The notes under the pieces are model-generated. The model was not told where the DNA came from. It did not search any database and saw only the letters and a program-made list of their open reading frames with translations. Position numbers and translations under genes: made by a program. DNA of 25,137 bases from Amarolinea aalborgensis (GTDB lineage: Bacteria; Chloroflexota; Anaerolineae; SSC4; Amarolineaceae): assembly GCF_900491745.1 (NCBI RefSeq), contig NZ_UETR01000044.1, positions 1-25,137 on the forward strand, read 5' to 3'. Below are positions 7,569 to 15,253 of this stretch, in pieces; the stretch's first letter is position 1; every line of letters starts with the position of its first letter.

Positions 7569-7778
7569 TTACTTGTGTTCCAGGTACGGAGCTAACTTCT
7601 TGACTCGCTTCACGAAAGCCACCGCCTTCACAGTGACCGTATCGCGATAATCGCTCTTCAGGCTTGGCGTTTTCTTGCGCTTGAGGTGCCCTTGCCCCTG
7701 AATGCGGCGCAGGAGCTTACCGCCGCCTGAAAAGCGAAAGCGCTTGGCTGTTGACTTGTGAGTCTTCAACTTTGGCAT
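7569..7778 (-). CDS. rpmI: 50S ribosomal protein bL35
   Basis: A 69-residue basic protein, normal length for bL35. It starts MPKLKTHKSTAKRFRFSGGGK and contains RRIQGQGHLKRKKTPSLKSDYR, both highly conserved. GGGAG lies 9 bases before the ATG. It sits between infC (142-base gap) and rplT (81-base gap), the canonical order. The gap to infC is long enough to hold an operator structure for bL20, but I could not draw a convincing one. Confidence 0.97.
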   Translation of the reverse strand: MPKLKTHKSTAKRFRFSGGGKLLRRIQGQGHLKRKKTPSLKSDYRDTVTVKAVAFVKRVKKLAPYLEHK

Positions 7779-7920
7779 ACAACTTCTCCCTTGCTCTCTC
7801 TTCGTTTAATCTTCCCATGTGCACACACAAACAGAGCGGTGTCAGGTCAGCCCTGGGCAACCTGTCTTGCTCTGCTTGTGATTAGCGGCTGTTCCATAGT
7901 CGGCTCGAAACCCGACCAGG

Positions 7921-8439
7921 TCAACTTTCCTTCGGCATCAAGATCATCAGCAGGCTGGTTCCTTCCATTGCCGGCGCTTGTTCAATCGCGGCAATGTCTC
8001 CCATCTCCTGCGCTACGCGATCGAGCATTTCCTTGGCTACTTCAGGATGCGTAATCTCACGTCCACGAAAACGGATTCGGATTTTTACCTTATTGCCCTC
8101 GCTGATAAAGCGTCGGGCGTCGCGCACCTTGAACGCCACATCGTGCTCGCCTGTCTTCGGGCGCAAACGCACTTCCTTGACTTCGATCTGCTTCTGGGCT
8201 TTGCGGGCATCGCGCTCTTTCTTGGCTCGCTCATACTGGAACTTGCCAAAGTCCATCAACCGACAGACAGGCGGCACCGCGTTCGGGGCGACCTCTACCA
8301 GGTCCAATCCCTTTTGCCGGGCCAGGATCAAGGCATCACGAACCTGCAAAATGCCGAGTTGCTTACCCTCATCATCCACCACCCGCACTTCACGGGTGCG
8401 AATCATCTCGTTGACACGTAGCTGCAGCTTACTGCTAAT
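7921..8439 (-). CDS. infC: translation initiation factor IF-3, read from an AUU start
   Basis: IF-3 binds the 30S subunit, keeps subunits apart and checks the start codon and initiator tRNA. The reading frame shows the N-terminal domain (RVNEMIRTREVRVVDDEGKQ, then RLMDFGKFQYERAKKER) and the C-terminal domain (KEVRLRPKTGEHDVAFK, VKIRIRFRGREITH). An ATG exists at 8406, but it would cut off the conserved KLQLRVNE and has no ribosome-binding site. Eleven codons upstream in the same frame an ATT (8439-8437) follows AGGAGG with a 5-base spacer, giving a 172-residue protein of normal length. Non-AUG infC starts, famously AUU in E. coli, let IF-3 limit its own synthesis. A strong promoter lies at 8497-8525. 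Confidence 0.95.
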   Translation of the reverse strand: MSSKLQLRVNEMIRTREVRVVDDEGKQLGILQVRDALILARQKGLDLVEVAPNAVPPVCRLMDFGKFQYERAKKERDARKAQKQIEVKEVRLRPKTGEHDVAFKVRDARRFISEGNKVKIRIRFRGREITHPEVAKEMLDRVAQEMGDIAAIEQAPAMEGTSLLMILMPKES

Positions 8440-8496
8440 TGCGCCCTCCTCAGGAATGGCAAAAACTGACGATTTGAATTGACGTTTAGGCCAGCG

Positions 8497-8525
8497 ACTA
8501 TAGCATAATCAAGCAGGTGTGTCAA
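8497..8525 (-). promoter_or_regulatory. promoter of the infC operon
   Basis: On the minus strand TTGACA (8525-8520), a 17-base spacer ending in TGC, and TATAGT (8502-8497). An A/T tract (8524-8535) directly upstream could act as an UP element. The leader to the AUU start would be about 50 bases. Confidence 0.85.
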
Positions 8526-8598
8526 ATTTTTTTTCAAGCTTCCGGCTCACACGCCGTAATTTTCATGAAAAGTCTGCTACCAACCCTGCGCCAAATCA

Positions 8599-8627
8599 TT
8601 TACAGCCGCCGCGGCTTCTGTTATAAA
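8599..8627 (+). promoter_or_regulatory. promoter of the sigma factor gene
   Basis: TTTACA (8599-8604), 17-base spacer, TATAAA (8622-8627). Start of transcription would be near 8634, about 73 bases before the GTG start at 8707. It is arranged back to back with the infC promoter, 73 bases apart. Confidence 0.7.
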
Positions 8628-8706
8628 TGCGTACTACATGAGTTGGCTGTCGGTTTGTCGCCGCATCACTTGTGGTCTTGCGCCAACACCAGGGAGGAGC
8701 GCACTT

Positions 8707-9864
8707 GTGAACGATAGGAGAATCAGTACAGACAAGCCGCTTGCTGCCATGACAAAGCTCAAAGACGAGCCAGTTGCCGCCTTTGGACGTGTGGCAGAAA
8801 AAACGGGTCGCGAGATCGGGACAGAGGTAGAGACGCTCGATGATGAGGAGACCGCGCTGTGCGAGAAATCGCTGGCGACGGTTCGTCTACGACCAATCGC
8901 ACGCAAGGTGCACCATGAAACCGACTTGGATGATGGCGATCTAGCCGATTTTCAATATTCGGAAGCCGACGATTCAATCAGCCTCTATCTCAAAGAGATT
9001 GGCCGCGTGCGCCTCCTCACCGCCGAAGAGGAAGTTGATTACGCCCGCCGCATCGAGATGGGGCGTCTGGCCCGTCATGAGTATGATGATGAACCTGATG
9101 AAACGATCCAGCGTGACGACCTTGTTCATGTGATGTTTGATGGCAAGCTGGCCCAAGACTGCCTGATCAAAGCCAATTCACGGCTTGTCGTCAGTGTCGC
9201 CAAAAAATATATTGGCCGCGGCGTGCCCTTCCTCGATTTGATCCAAGAGGGCAACATTGGCCTCATTCGTGCGGTCAAGAAATTCGATCACCGGCGCGGC
9301 TACAAATTCTCCACCTATGCCACCTGGTGGATTCGGCAAGCTGTAACCCGCGCCATTGCCGATCAGGGACGCACCATTCGCGTCCCCGTGCACATGTACG
9401 AACAAATCAATCGCGTCACGCGCGCCGCGCGTGACCTGGCGCAGCAGTTAGGCCGTGATCCGACCCTGGAAGAGATTGCCTGCGAGCTTGGCATGTCGCC
9501 AGACAAAGTAAAGCAAGTGATGCAGGTGGCCGAGCGCCCCCTAAGCCTGGAGATGACGATCCACGAAGAGGATGACGCGTCACTGACCGATTTTATCGAG
9601 GACGAAGAGGTGGCATCGCCTGCGTTCACGGCCTCGCGCCAACAGTTGCGCGATGTGCTCAACGAGGTGTTGGACACCCTGTCGCCGCGCGAGGTGCGCA
9701 TCCTGCAACTGCGCTTTGGTCTGGTGGACGGCTACAACTACACGCTGGAAGAAGTCGGGCGCAAGTTCGGCGTGACGCGGGAACGCGTACGGCAGATCGA
9801 ATCGCAGGCTTTGGGGCGCCTTCGCCACCCCAGTCGCAGCCGCAAACTGCGTGACTATCTGTAA
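8707..9864 (+). CDS. rpoD: RNA polymerase primary-type sigma-70 factor
   Basis: A 385-residue group 1/2 sigma factor that directs RNA polymerase to -35/-10 promoters. Region 1.2 (DSISLYLKEIGRVRLLTAEEE) is at about 89-120. Region 2 contains LIKANSRLVVSVAKKYIGRG, FLDLIQEGNIGLIRAVKKFD and the -10 recognition segment YATWWIRQAVTRAIADQ. Region 3 is VTRAARDLAQQLGRDPTLEEIA. Region 4 contains the -35 helix-turn-helix (TLEEVGRKFGVTRERVRQIE). There is no acidic region 1.1 of the proteobacterial kind; the first 85 residues are poorly conserved. Start: GTG at 8707, seven bases after a GGAG. An ATG 69 bases upstream lies between promoter and ribosome-binding site and is rejected. A group 2 paralogue cannot be excluded. 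Confidence 0.93.
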   Translation: MNDRRISTDKPLAAMTKLKDEPVAAFGRVAEKTGREIGTEVETLDDEETALCEKSLATVRLRPIARKVHHETDLDDGDLADFQYSEADDSISLYLKEIGRVRLLTAEEEVDYARRIEMGRLARHEYDDEPDETIQRDDLVHVMFDGKLAQDCLIKANSRLVVSVAKKYIGRGVPFLDLIQEGNIGLIRAVKKFDHRRGYKFSTYATWWIRQAVTRAIADQGRTIRVPVHMYEQINRVTRAARDLAQQLGRDPTLEEIACELGMSPDKVKQVMQVAERPLSLEMTIHEEDDASLTDFIEDEEVASPAFTASRQQLRDVLNEVLDTLSPREVRILQLRFGLVDGYNYTLEEVGRKFGVTRERVRQIESQALGRLRHPSRSRKLRDYL

Positions 9865-9893
9865 TCCTTGACATATCATTTGGAATGAAAGCC

Positions 9894-9928
9894 AAAGGCC
9901 GGAGCGCGTTGACTGCGCGCCGGCCTTT
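9894..9928 (+). terminator. hairpin after the sigma factor gene
   Basis: AAAGGCCGG (9894-9902) and CCGGCCTTT (9920-9928) form a 9-bp perfect stem around a GCGCG-rich loop, 30 bases after the stop codon. No long T-run follows, so termination may be partial or Rho-assisted. Confidence 0.5.
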
Positions 9929-9961
9929 GCGCGCTCATTGTACTTAGCATAAGCAGATAAC

Positions 9962-9990
9962 TTGATTTTTTGCGTCGGATGTTGTAAACT
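9962..9990 (+). promoter_or_regulatory. probable recA promoter
   Basis: TTGATT (9962-9967), 17-base spacer, TAAACT (9985-9990). The -10 matches only 4 of 6. The leader to the ATG at 10054 would be about 57 bases. I see no E. coli-type LexA box (CTG-N10-CAG) or clear GAAC-N4-GTTC SOS box overlapping it. Confidence 0.5.
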
Positions 9991-10053
9991 ATGGGTGCGA
10001 AACAAGCATTTCTGTAAGGTTTTGTACTTTTCGACCGATTGATCGTATCGTCA

Positions 10054-11076
10054 ATGCCTAAACAACCTGTCAGCCGCGATAACCGACATAAGGCACTGGA
10101 CACAACCGTCTCAAACCTTACAAAACGCTATGGCGAGGGCGCGGTGATGCTGCTTGGGGCCGCCGCGCAGCACGTGGCCGTCATTCCCACCGGATCGCTT
10201 GCTCTTGATATGGCGCTTGGCGTTGGAGGCGTGCCGCGCGGGCGGATCACCGAAATCTACGGGCCCGAATCATCTGGCAAAACAACGATCTGCCAGCATA
10301 TCATCGCCCAAGCACAGCGGCGCGGCGGCATCTGCGCCTACATTGACGCAGAACACGCGCTGGATCCGATCTATGCGGCGCGTTGCGGCGTTGACCTGAA
10401 TAACCTGTATGTGTCACAACCCGACACAGGCGAGCAGGCGCTCGAAATCGCAGAAGCGCTCATTCGCTCTAGCGCGCTCGATGTGGTGGTGGTAGACTCT
10501 GTGGCGGCCCTGGTTCCCCGCGCCGAGATCGAAGGCGACATGGGTGATAGCCACGTTGGACTGCAGGCCAGGCTGATGAGCCAGGCGCTGCGTAAGCTTA
10601 CCAGCGCCATTAAGCAGTCCAACACGGTGATGATCTTCACCAACCAACTGCGCCAAAAGATCGGCGTCATGTTCGGCAACCCGGAAACCACCACGGGTGG
10701 GATGGCGTTGAAATTCTACGCTTCGCTGCGCTTGGATGTGCGGCGAATCGAGACCATCAAGCTCGGCAATGAAATGGTGGGCAATCGAACTCGCGTCACG
10801 GTGAAGAAGAACAAGGTTGCGCCGCCGTTTCGCGTGGCTGAGTTCGATATCATGTTCAATGAAGGAATTTCGCGTGAAGGAGACATTCTCGATTTGGGTG
10901 TCTCCACGGGCGTGGTGGAAAAGCGCGGCAGTTTCTACCTGTTCGGCGATGCCAAACTTGGTCAAGGTCGCGAGAACTGCAAACAATTCTTGCGCGAAAA
11001 CACCGTCTTGGCCGACACCATTGACCATCAGATTCGGATGGCCGCTGGTCTGGTGGCATCAGCCCAGCAGACATAG
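10054..11076 (+). CDS. recA: recombinase RecA
   Basis: A 340-residue RecA: the ATP-dependent strand-exchange filament protein of homologous recombination, and co-protease for LexA-type repressors. Walker A is GPESSGKT (70-77), preceded by the conserved PTGSLALDMALGVGGVPRGR. Walker B is LDVVVVDSVAAL, and loop L2 is in GNPETTTGGMALKFYASLR. The C-terminal GQGRENCKQFLREN is also typical. Length is normal but there is no strongly acidic tail. Start: I use the ATG at 10054. An in-frame TTG five codons upstream (10039) is possible, and neither has a good ribosome-binding site. recX follows after 423 bases, behind a terminator at 11449-11476. Confidence 0.97.
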   Translation: MPKQPVSRDNRHKALDTTVSNLTKRYGEGAVMLLGAAAQHVAVIPTGSLALDMALGVGGVPRGRITEIYGPESSGKTTICQHIIAQAQRRGGICAYIDAEHALDPIYAARCGVDLNNLYVSQPDTGEQALEIAEALIRSSALDVVVVDSVAALVPRAEIEGDMGDSHVGLQARLMSQALRKLTSAIKQSNTVMIFTNQLRQKIGVMFGNPETTTGGMALKFYASLRLDVRRIETIKLGNEMVGNRTRVTVKKNKVAPPFRVAEFDIMFNEGISREGDILDLGVSTGVVEKRGSFYLFGDAKLGQGRENCKQFLRENTVLADTIDHQIRMAAGLVASAQQT

Positions 11077-11255
11077 GCCCGCAGTGGCCTGACTGTCCGC
11101 CTCCGTTGCTCCACAGCTTAGCATCCAGCCGAGATGACCGTCGTCTTGGCTGGTCGGCTCGTCAATTTTGCATGCTTTCGTCCGTATTCAGGGATTTTAC
11201 GGCTTATTATTCTTTGTTGTCCAGTCGTGCATTATTCGGATAGGCTCTGAGGGAC

Positions 11256-11450
11256 CTACAGGATATGATGCAACGCTTGCATAACCAACCGATCGTTCAT
11301 CGCCCGGAAAGCCTGCGGTCCCTGTTGCTTGAGTGCGTTTGAAAACACATTCGGCCCCATGAGCTTGCGCACCGGCTGTATGCCTTTGCCAGGTTTGGGC
11401 TTTTTGTTTTTGATCGGCCTCAGATGAGAGATGTCGAGGGGCGTAGCCAT
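11256..11450 (-). CDS. possible small basic protein antisense to the recA-recX gap
   Basis: A 64-codon minus-strand frame beginning MATPLDISHLRPIKNKKPK, rich in Lys and Pro near the N-terminus, ending QALHHIL. About two thirds of third positions are G or C, similar to neighbours, and the composition looks protein-like. Against it: no ribosome-binding site, and the ATG directly abuts a perfect hairpin (11449-11476) that is better explained as a plus-strand terminator. An in-frame stop closes the frame just upstream. I recognise no family. The remaining 11077-11255 holds nothing I can name. Confidence 0.3.
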   Translation of the reverse strand: MATPLDISHLRPIKNKKPKPGKGIQPVRKLMGPNVFSNALKQQGPQAFRAMNDRLVMQALHHIL

Positions 11451-11476
11451 AGCTGTGGGTATCCACAGCTATTTTT
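11449..11476 (+). terminator. Rho-independent terminator between recA and recX
   Basis: ATAGCTGTGG, loop GTAT, CCACAGCTAT is a perfect 10-bp stem running straight into TTTTT (11472-11476). It ends 23 bases before the recX ATG, which is too little room for a separate promoter. recX would be read mainly by leak-through from recA. Confidence 0.8.
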
Positions 11477-11499
11477 GTTGGCGCAAAGGTTAGGCTGCG

Positions 11500-12162
11500 A
11501 TGGGATCAAAGACGATTACGGCCCTGGTTTTTCAGAAAACAGCGCGTGATCGCGTCAATGTCTTTCTCGATGAGGTGTACGCATTTGGGTTGGCTGCCAT
11601 CCTGGCCGCGCCCCTGCGTGTTGGGCAGGTTCTGAGCGAGCAGGAGATTGACGCCCTGCGTGCGGCTGACTTGGAAGAGCACGCTTGGAACCTGGCGCTG
11701 AAGTTTCTGAGTTTTCGGCCGCGCAGCGAAGTGGAAATACGCCGTTATCTGGCCGGCAAAGGACTGGATGCCGCAGCCACAGACCAGATTATTGAGCGCC
11801 TGGTTCGGCTAGGGTATGTAGACGATCAGGCTTTTGCCCGGGCCTGGGTTGCCAGTCGCAGCCTATTACGCCCGAAAGGGCCACGCGCGCTGCAATACGA
11901 ACTACGCAGCAAAGGTGTGGCGCCCGACGTGATTGAAGAGGCGCTGGAAGACCTGGCCGCCGATGAGGCAGCCTACGCCGCAGTCAGCAAACCAGCCGCG
12001 CGCTGGCGCGCACTAGAATCAAGCGCGTTCAAGCAGAAGGTGCAAGCCTTTCTGGCGCGGCGAGGTTTTGATTATGATATTATTCAAAAAACGGTTGAAC
12101 GCCTGCTGGCTGAAGTTGATCCCGCAGGCGCCGTTGAGCACCATTCAGAAAATCGCCACTAA
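11500..12162 (+). CDS. recX: regulatory protein RecX
   Basis: A 220-residue RecX, which binds RecA filaments and inhibits or disassembles them. Diagnostic segments are LKFLSFRPRSEVEIRRYLAGKG (first tandem three-helix motif), IERLVRLGYVDDQAFARAWVASR, the basic RPKGPRALQYELRSKGV and the C-terminal FLARRGFDYDIIQKTVERLL. An N-terminal extension of about 55 residues with beta-like pattern (ITALVFQKTARDRVNVFLDE) precedes it, as in Gram-positive-type RecX. A weak purine-rich AAAGGTTAGG lies before the ATG. The upstream terminator should keep the RecX level well below RecA. The rny start lies 51 bases downstream, probably in the same transcript. Confidence 0.93.
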   Translation: MGSKTITALVFQKTARDRVNVFLDEVYAFGLAAILAAPLRVGQVLSEQEIDALRAADLEEHAWNLALKFLSFRPRSEVEIRRYLAGKGLDAAATDQIIERLVRLGYVDDQAFARAWVASRSLLRPKGPRALQYELRSKGVAPDVIEEALEDLAADEAAYAAVSKPAARWRALESSAFKQKVQAFLARRGFDYDIIQKTVERLLAEVDPAGAVEHHSENRH

Positions 12163-12213
12163 TGGCAACTGTCCCCGCCAGAAGATCGGACATGCCAGAA
12201 AGGACACATACGT

Positions 12214-13761
12214 ATGCCACCTCCCGGAGTAATTACCCTGCTCGTGGGAATTGTGCTCCTGATACTGGGCGTCGTTGTTGGTTATTTCGTTGGCTTCGAT
12301 CGGCACAAGAAGAAAACCGAAGCCACGATTCAATCTGCAGAACTGCGCGCCGCTCAGATTATCAGCGAAGCTGAAGCCCAAAGCAAGGAACTTGTTCTCA
12401 AAGGAAAAGACGAAACGATTCAGCTGCGCGAAGAAACGGAACGCGAACTGGACCGCCGGCGCCGCGATTTGCAGCGCCTCGAAGAGCGCGTGGACAAACG
12501 CCAGGAACAACTGGACAAACGCAGCGAGCAGGTGGAGCAGCGCGAGAAACGACTCAATCAGCGCCAAAGCACGGTTGATAAACGCTTCAAAGACCTGGAG
12601 AAGATGGAAAGCCAGCACATCGCTGAGCTGGAGCGAATCTCCGCCCTGACGCAAGAAGAGGCCAAGCAGCTTCTGCTCAAGAGCATCGAACAGGACACGC
12701 GCCAGGACATGGCCAAGGTCATTCGCGCGGTCGAGGCTGAAGCGAACGAAGAGGCCGAACGCCGCGCGCGCCGCGTCATTATCATGGCGATGGAACGCCT
12801 GGCATCAGACCAGGTGTCAGAGTCAACCGTTTCGGCCGTTGCCCTGCCCACCGACGAAATGAAGGGGCGCATCATTGGCCGTCAAGGCCGCAACATCCGC
12901 GCGATCGAGGCCGCCACTGGGGTTGACCTGGTGGTAGACGATACGCCAGAAGCAATTATCATTTCCAGCTTCGACCCGGTGCGGCGCGAGGTCGCGCGCC
13001 TGGCTTTGACCAAACTCGTGCAAGATGGGCGCATTCATCCCACGCGCATCGAGAAAGAAGTGGAAAAAGCGCGCGAAGAGGTTGAACGCGCGATGCGTGA
13101 AGCCGGAGATCAGGCCGCCATTGAGACGGGATTGCAGGGGCTGCACCCTGAGATTCTCAAACTGGTGGGGCGACTCAAGTTCCGCACCAGTTACGGCCAG
13201 AATCAGTATTATCACGCCATCGAAACCTCTCACCTGGCTGGCATGATCGCCACCGAGTTGGGCGCGGACGTCAAAGTCGCCAAGATGGGCGGCCTCCTGC
13301 ACGACTTGGGCAAAGCAGTCAGCCACGAGGTGGAAGGGCCACATGCGCTGGTAGGCGCAGAAATCGCCAAACGCTACGGCGTCCCGCCCAAGGCCGTCAA
13401 CTGCATTGCCGCTCACCACAATGAGGTAGAAGCCGAAACGCTGGAAACGATCATCGTCGCCACTGCGGACGCCATCTCCGGCGCTCGCCCCGGCGCCCGG
13501 CGTGAGGCGCTCGAAACTTATGTCAAACGCTTGACCGCCCTGGAGGAGATTGCAAACTCTTTCGAGGGGGTTTCCGAGTCGTTCGCCATTCAAGCCGGGC
13601 GCGAAATCCGTGTGGTCGTGCGGCCTGACTCGACCGACGACATGGCGGCCATCAAGCTGTCGCGCGATATTGCCAAGAAGGTTGAAGACAACCTGGAATA
13701 CCCCGGCCAGATCAAAATTACGGTCATCCGCGAGATGCGGGCCGTAGACTATGCCAAGTAA
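12214..13761 (+). CDS. rny: ribonuclease Y
   Basis: A 515-residue membrane-anchored endoribonuclease that starts mRNA decay in many Gram-positive and related bacteria. One N-terminal membrane segment (about 5-27) is followed by a long Arg/Glu/Gln-rich coiled coil (about 30-160). A KH domain carries GRIIGRQGRNIRAIE (218-232). The HD phosphohydrolase domain contains YYHAIETSHLAG, the catalytic HD of LLHDLGKA (H363, D364) and IAAHHNE. The C-terminus ends IKITVIREMRAVDYAK, the usual family ending. AAAGGA lies before the ATG. The recA-rny-spoVS order matches Bacillus, but the phosphodiesterase gene ymdB, which lies between rny and spoVS there, is absent. A palindromic repeat follows 10 bases after the stop. 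Confidence 0.98.
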   Translation: MPPPGVITLLVGIVLLILGVVVGYFVGFDRHKKKTEATIQSAELRAAQIISEAEAQSKELVLKGKDETIQLREETERELDRRRRDLQRLEERVDKRQEQLDKRSEQVEQREKRLNQRQSTVDKRFKDLEKMESQHIAELERISALTQEEAKQLLLKSIEQDTRQDMAKVIRAVEAEANEEAERRARRVIIMAMERLASDQVSESTVSAVALPTDEMKGRIIGRQGRNIRAIEAATGVDLVVDDTPEAIIISSFDPVRREVARLALTKLVQDGRIHPTRIEKEVEKAREEVERAMREAGDQAAIETGLQGLHPEILKLVGRLKFRTSYGQNQYYHAIETSHLAGMIATELGADVKVAKMGGLLHDLGKAVSHEVEGPHALVGAEIAKRYGVPPKAVNCIAAHHNEVEAETLETIIVATADAISGARPGARREALETYVKRLTALEEIANSFEGVSESFAIQAGREIRVVVRPDSTDDMAAIKLSRDIAKKVEDNLEYPGQIKITVIREMRAVDYAK

Positions 13762-13771
13762 TATCAGACGT

Positions 13772-13806
13772 CAAACTTCGGAAATCTTGTAGACTTCCGA
13801 AGTTTG
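13772..13806. repeat. dispersed palindrome, ACTTCCGAAGT family, copy 1
   Basis: CAAACTTCGGAA (13772-13783), 11-base loop, TTCCGAAGTTTG (13795-13806): a perfect 12-bp stem starting 11 bases after the rny stop. A related element lies right after glyA at 17912-17944. No T-run follows, so it looks more like a REP-type mRNA-end hairpin than a classic terminator. Confidence 0.8.
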
Positions 13807-13968
13807 AGAGCGTTTCCTTTGTCGTGACCCAACGTCTTGCCTTGCGCATCTCATGCATGCCACGGCCTTCTAACATGGATTCACTGGCGGTGGTGGTGCT
13901 TGCCCCCAGGCAGATGCAGCATCCATACATCATCGCAGGGTTCGAGTGTGCACGGAGGTAACACGACA

Positions 13969-14238
13969 ATGGAGATCATCAAAGTTTCAGCGCAATCCCG
14001 CTCTCCGGCCGTGGCCGGGGCGATCGCCGGCGTGGTTCGAGACATCAATCATGCCGAGGTGCAAGCCGTCGGCGCCAGCGCCGTGAATCAGGCCATCAAG
14101 GCCATTGCGATTGCCAAGGGCTATCTGGCCCAGGATGGAATTGACATCATCTGTATTCCATCGTTCACCGAAATTGAAATCCAGGGACAGGAGCGCACCG
14201 CTGTGCGTCTCACCGTAGAACCAAGAGAAAGACCTTGA
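13969..14238 (+). CDS. spoVS: stage V sporulation protein S family (SpoVS, Alba-like)
   Basis: An 89-residue SpoVS protein, standard length. It starts MEIIKVSAQSRSPAVAGAIAG and contains AEVQAVGASAVNQAIKAIAIAKGYLA and IDIICIPSFTEIEIQGQERTA, all conserved. SpoVS has an Alba-like nucleic-acid-binding fold; in Bacillus it acts in spore coat and septation control, but it is common in non-spore-formers (Deinococcus-Thermus, Chloroflexota), where its role is unclear. GGAGGT lies 8 bases before the ATG at 13969; an ATG 132 bases upstream has no ribosome-binding site. The 207 bases between rny and this gene hold only the palindrome and no convincing promoter. A strong bidirectional terminator follows. 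Confidence 0.95.
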   Translation: MEIIKVSAQSRSPAVAGAIAGVVRDINHAEVQAVGASAVNQAIKAIAIAKGYLAQDGIDIICIPSFTEIEIQGQERTAVRLTVEPRERP

Positions 14239-14280
14239 AAAAAAACAGGGGGCGAGAAAATTCTCGCCCCCTGTTTTTTT
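14239..14280. terminator. bidirectional terminator between spoVS and ricT
   Basis: A near-perfect hairpin: CAGGGGGCGAGAA pairs with TTCTCGCCCCCTG, flanked by A7-8 on the left and T7 on the right. It works as a Rho-independent terminator for spoVS (plus) and for the convergent ricT (minus). It begins at the spoVS stop codon. Confidence 0.93.
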
Positions 14281-14295
14281 CTCGGCCACGCCGCG

Positions 14296-15240
14296 CTAGT
14301 TCAACTCCTCAGCCCCATGCTCGTCAGTATCATCCAGGTTTTCGAGCGCCGTCGCGTCCGGCGCATGACCTTCCGAAGCCGCCTTGCGCTTGACTGAACA
14401 CCCGCCGCAGGTCCCGCAGGTGCGGGGCTGCTCCTTACCGCGGTTTTCAAGAATATCGTCCGCGGCAATCTCCACCAGAGAGTCGTCCTCCAACTGCAAG
14501 AACATGGTGCGCTGCAGTGGATTCAGCTTGCGCACCCGCCCTACGCCCTGCTTGCTCAAAACGGTGCTGCCGACTTTGGGCAATTGGGAGCGCGCATCCT
14601 CATAGGTGTCGTTTTCATACGACAAGCAGCACAAGAGGCGGCCGCACACGCCGGAGATTTCGGTCGGGTTCAAAGGCAGGTTCTGCGATTTTGCCATCTT
14701 GATCGAGACCGGCGCGAACTCGCGCAGCCATGATGAGCAGCAGAGGCGGCGACCGCACTTACCCACGCCATCCAAGAACTTGGCCTGGTCGCGCACGCCA
14801 ATCTGGCGCATCTCGATCCGGCAACGAAAGAGGCGCGCCAGGTCGCGCACCAACGCGCGAAAATCAATGCGCTTATCCGCCGTGAAATAGATAATCAAGC
14901 GGCCGCCATCGAAATTATATTCGGTGCGCACCACTTTGATCGGCAGACGATGCTCGACCGCCTTCTGTCGTGCGCGTGTCAAGGCCTCAGCCTCACGTTG
15001 ACGGTAAAGCTCTCGCTCCACCATGTCCCAGGCCGTGGCGCGGCGCACCACATGTTTGAGGCCGCCGCTCAACTCAGCGGTTGACACATCGCCGGGCGGC
15101 ATGATCACACATCCCACCTCGCGGCCACGCGCCGTATCTACCACCACGTATTCCCCCGGTCTCAGGTCCATAAAACGGTTCGGATCGAAATAGTAGACCT
15201 TGGTGACGGGCCGAAAACTGATACCAACAACGGTTGGCAT
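14296..15240 (-). CDS. ricT: PSP1-domain protein RicT (YaaT)
   Basis: A 314-residue PSP1 family protein. In Bacillus RicT forms the RicAFT complex, which carries [4Fe-4S] clusters and directs RNase Y to certain mRNAs. Features seen are the PGEYVVVDTARGREVGCV start, RTEYNFDGGRLIIYFTADKRIDFRALV, and two cysteine clusters, GKCGRRLCC (C162, C167, C168) and GVCGRLLCC (C199, C204, C205). The tail after the PSP1 core adds CGTCGGC (C275, C278, C281) and then an acidic end. GAGGAG lies 8 bases before the ATG, next to a hairpin at 15254-15272. It follows holB after a 128-base gap, as in Bacillus (holB-yaaT), and converges on spoVS-rny, the gene for its Bacillus target. RicA and RicF genes are not in the window. 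Confidence 0.94.
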   Translation of the reverse strand: MPTVVGISFRPVTKVYYFDPNRFMDLRPGEYVVVDTARGREVGCVIMPPGDVSTAELSGGLKHVVRRATAWDMVERELYRQREAEALTRARQKAVEHRLPIKVVRTEYNFDGGRLIIYFTADKRIDFRALVRDLARLFRCRIEMRQIGVRDQAKFLDGVGKCGRRLCCSSWLREFAPVSIKMAKSQNLPLNPTEISGVCGRLLCCLSYENDTYEDARSQLPKVGSTVLSKQGVGRVRKLNPLQRTMFLQLEDDSLVEIAADDILENRGKEQPRTCGTCGGCSVKRKAASEGHAPDATALENLDDTDEHGAEELN

Positions 15241-15253
15241 AATCGTTGCTCCT

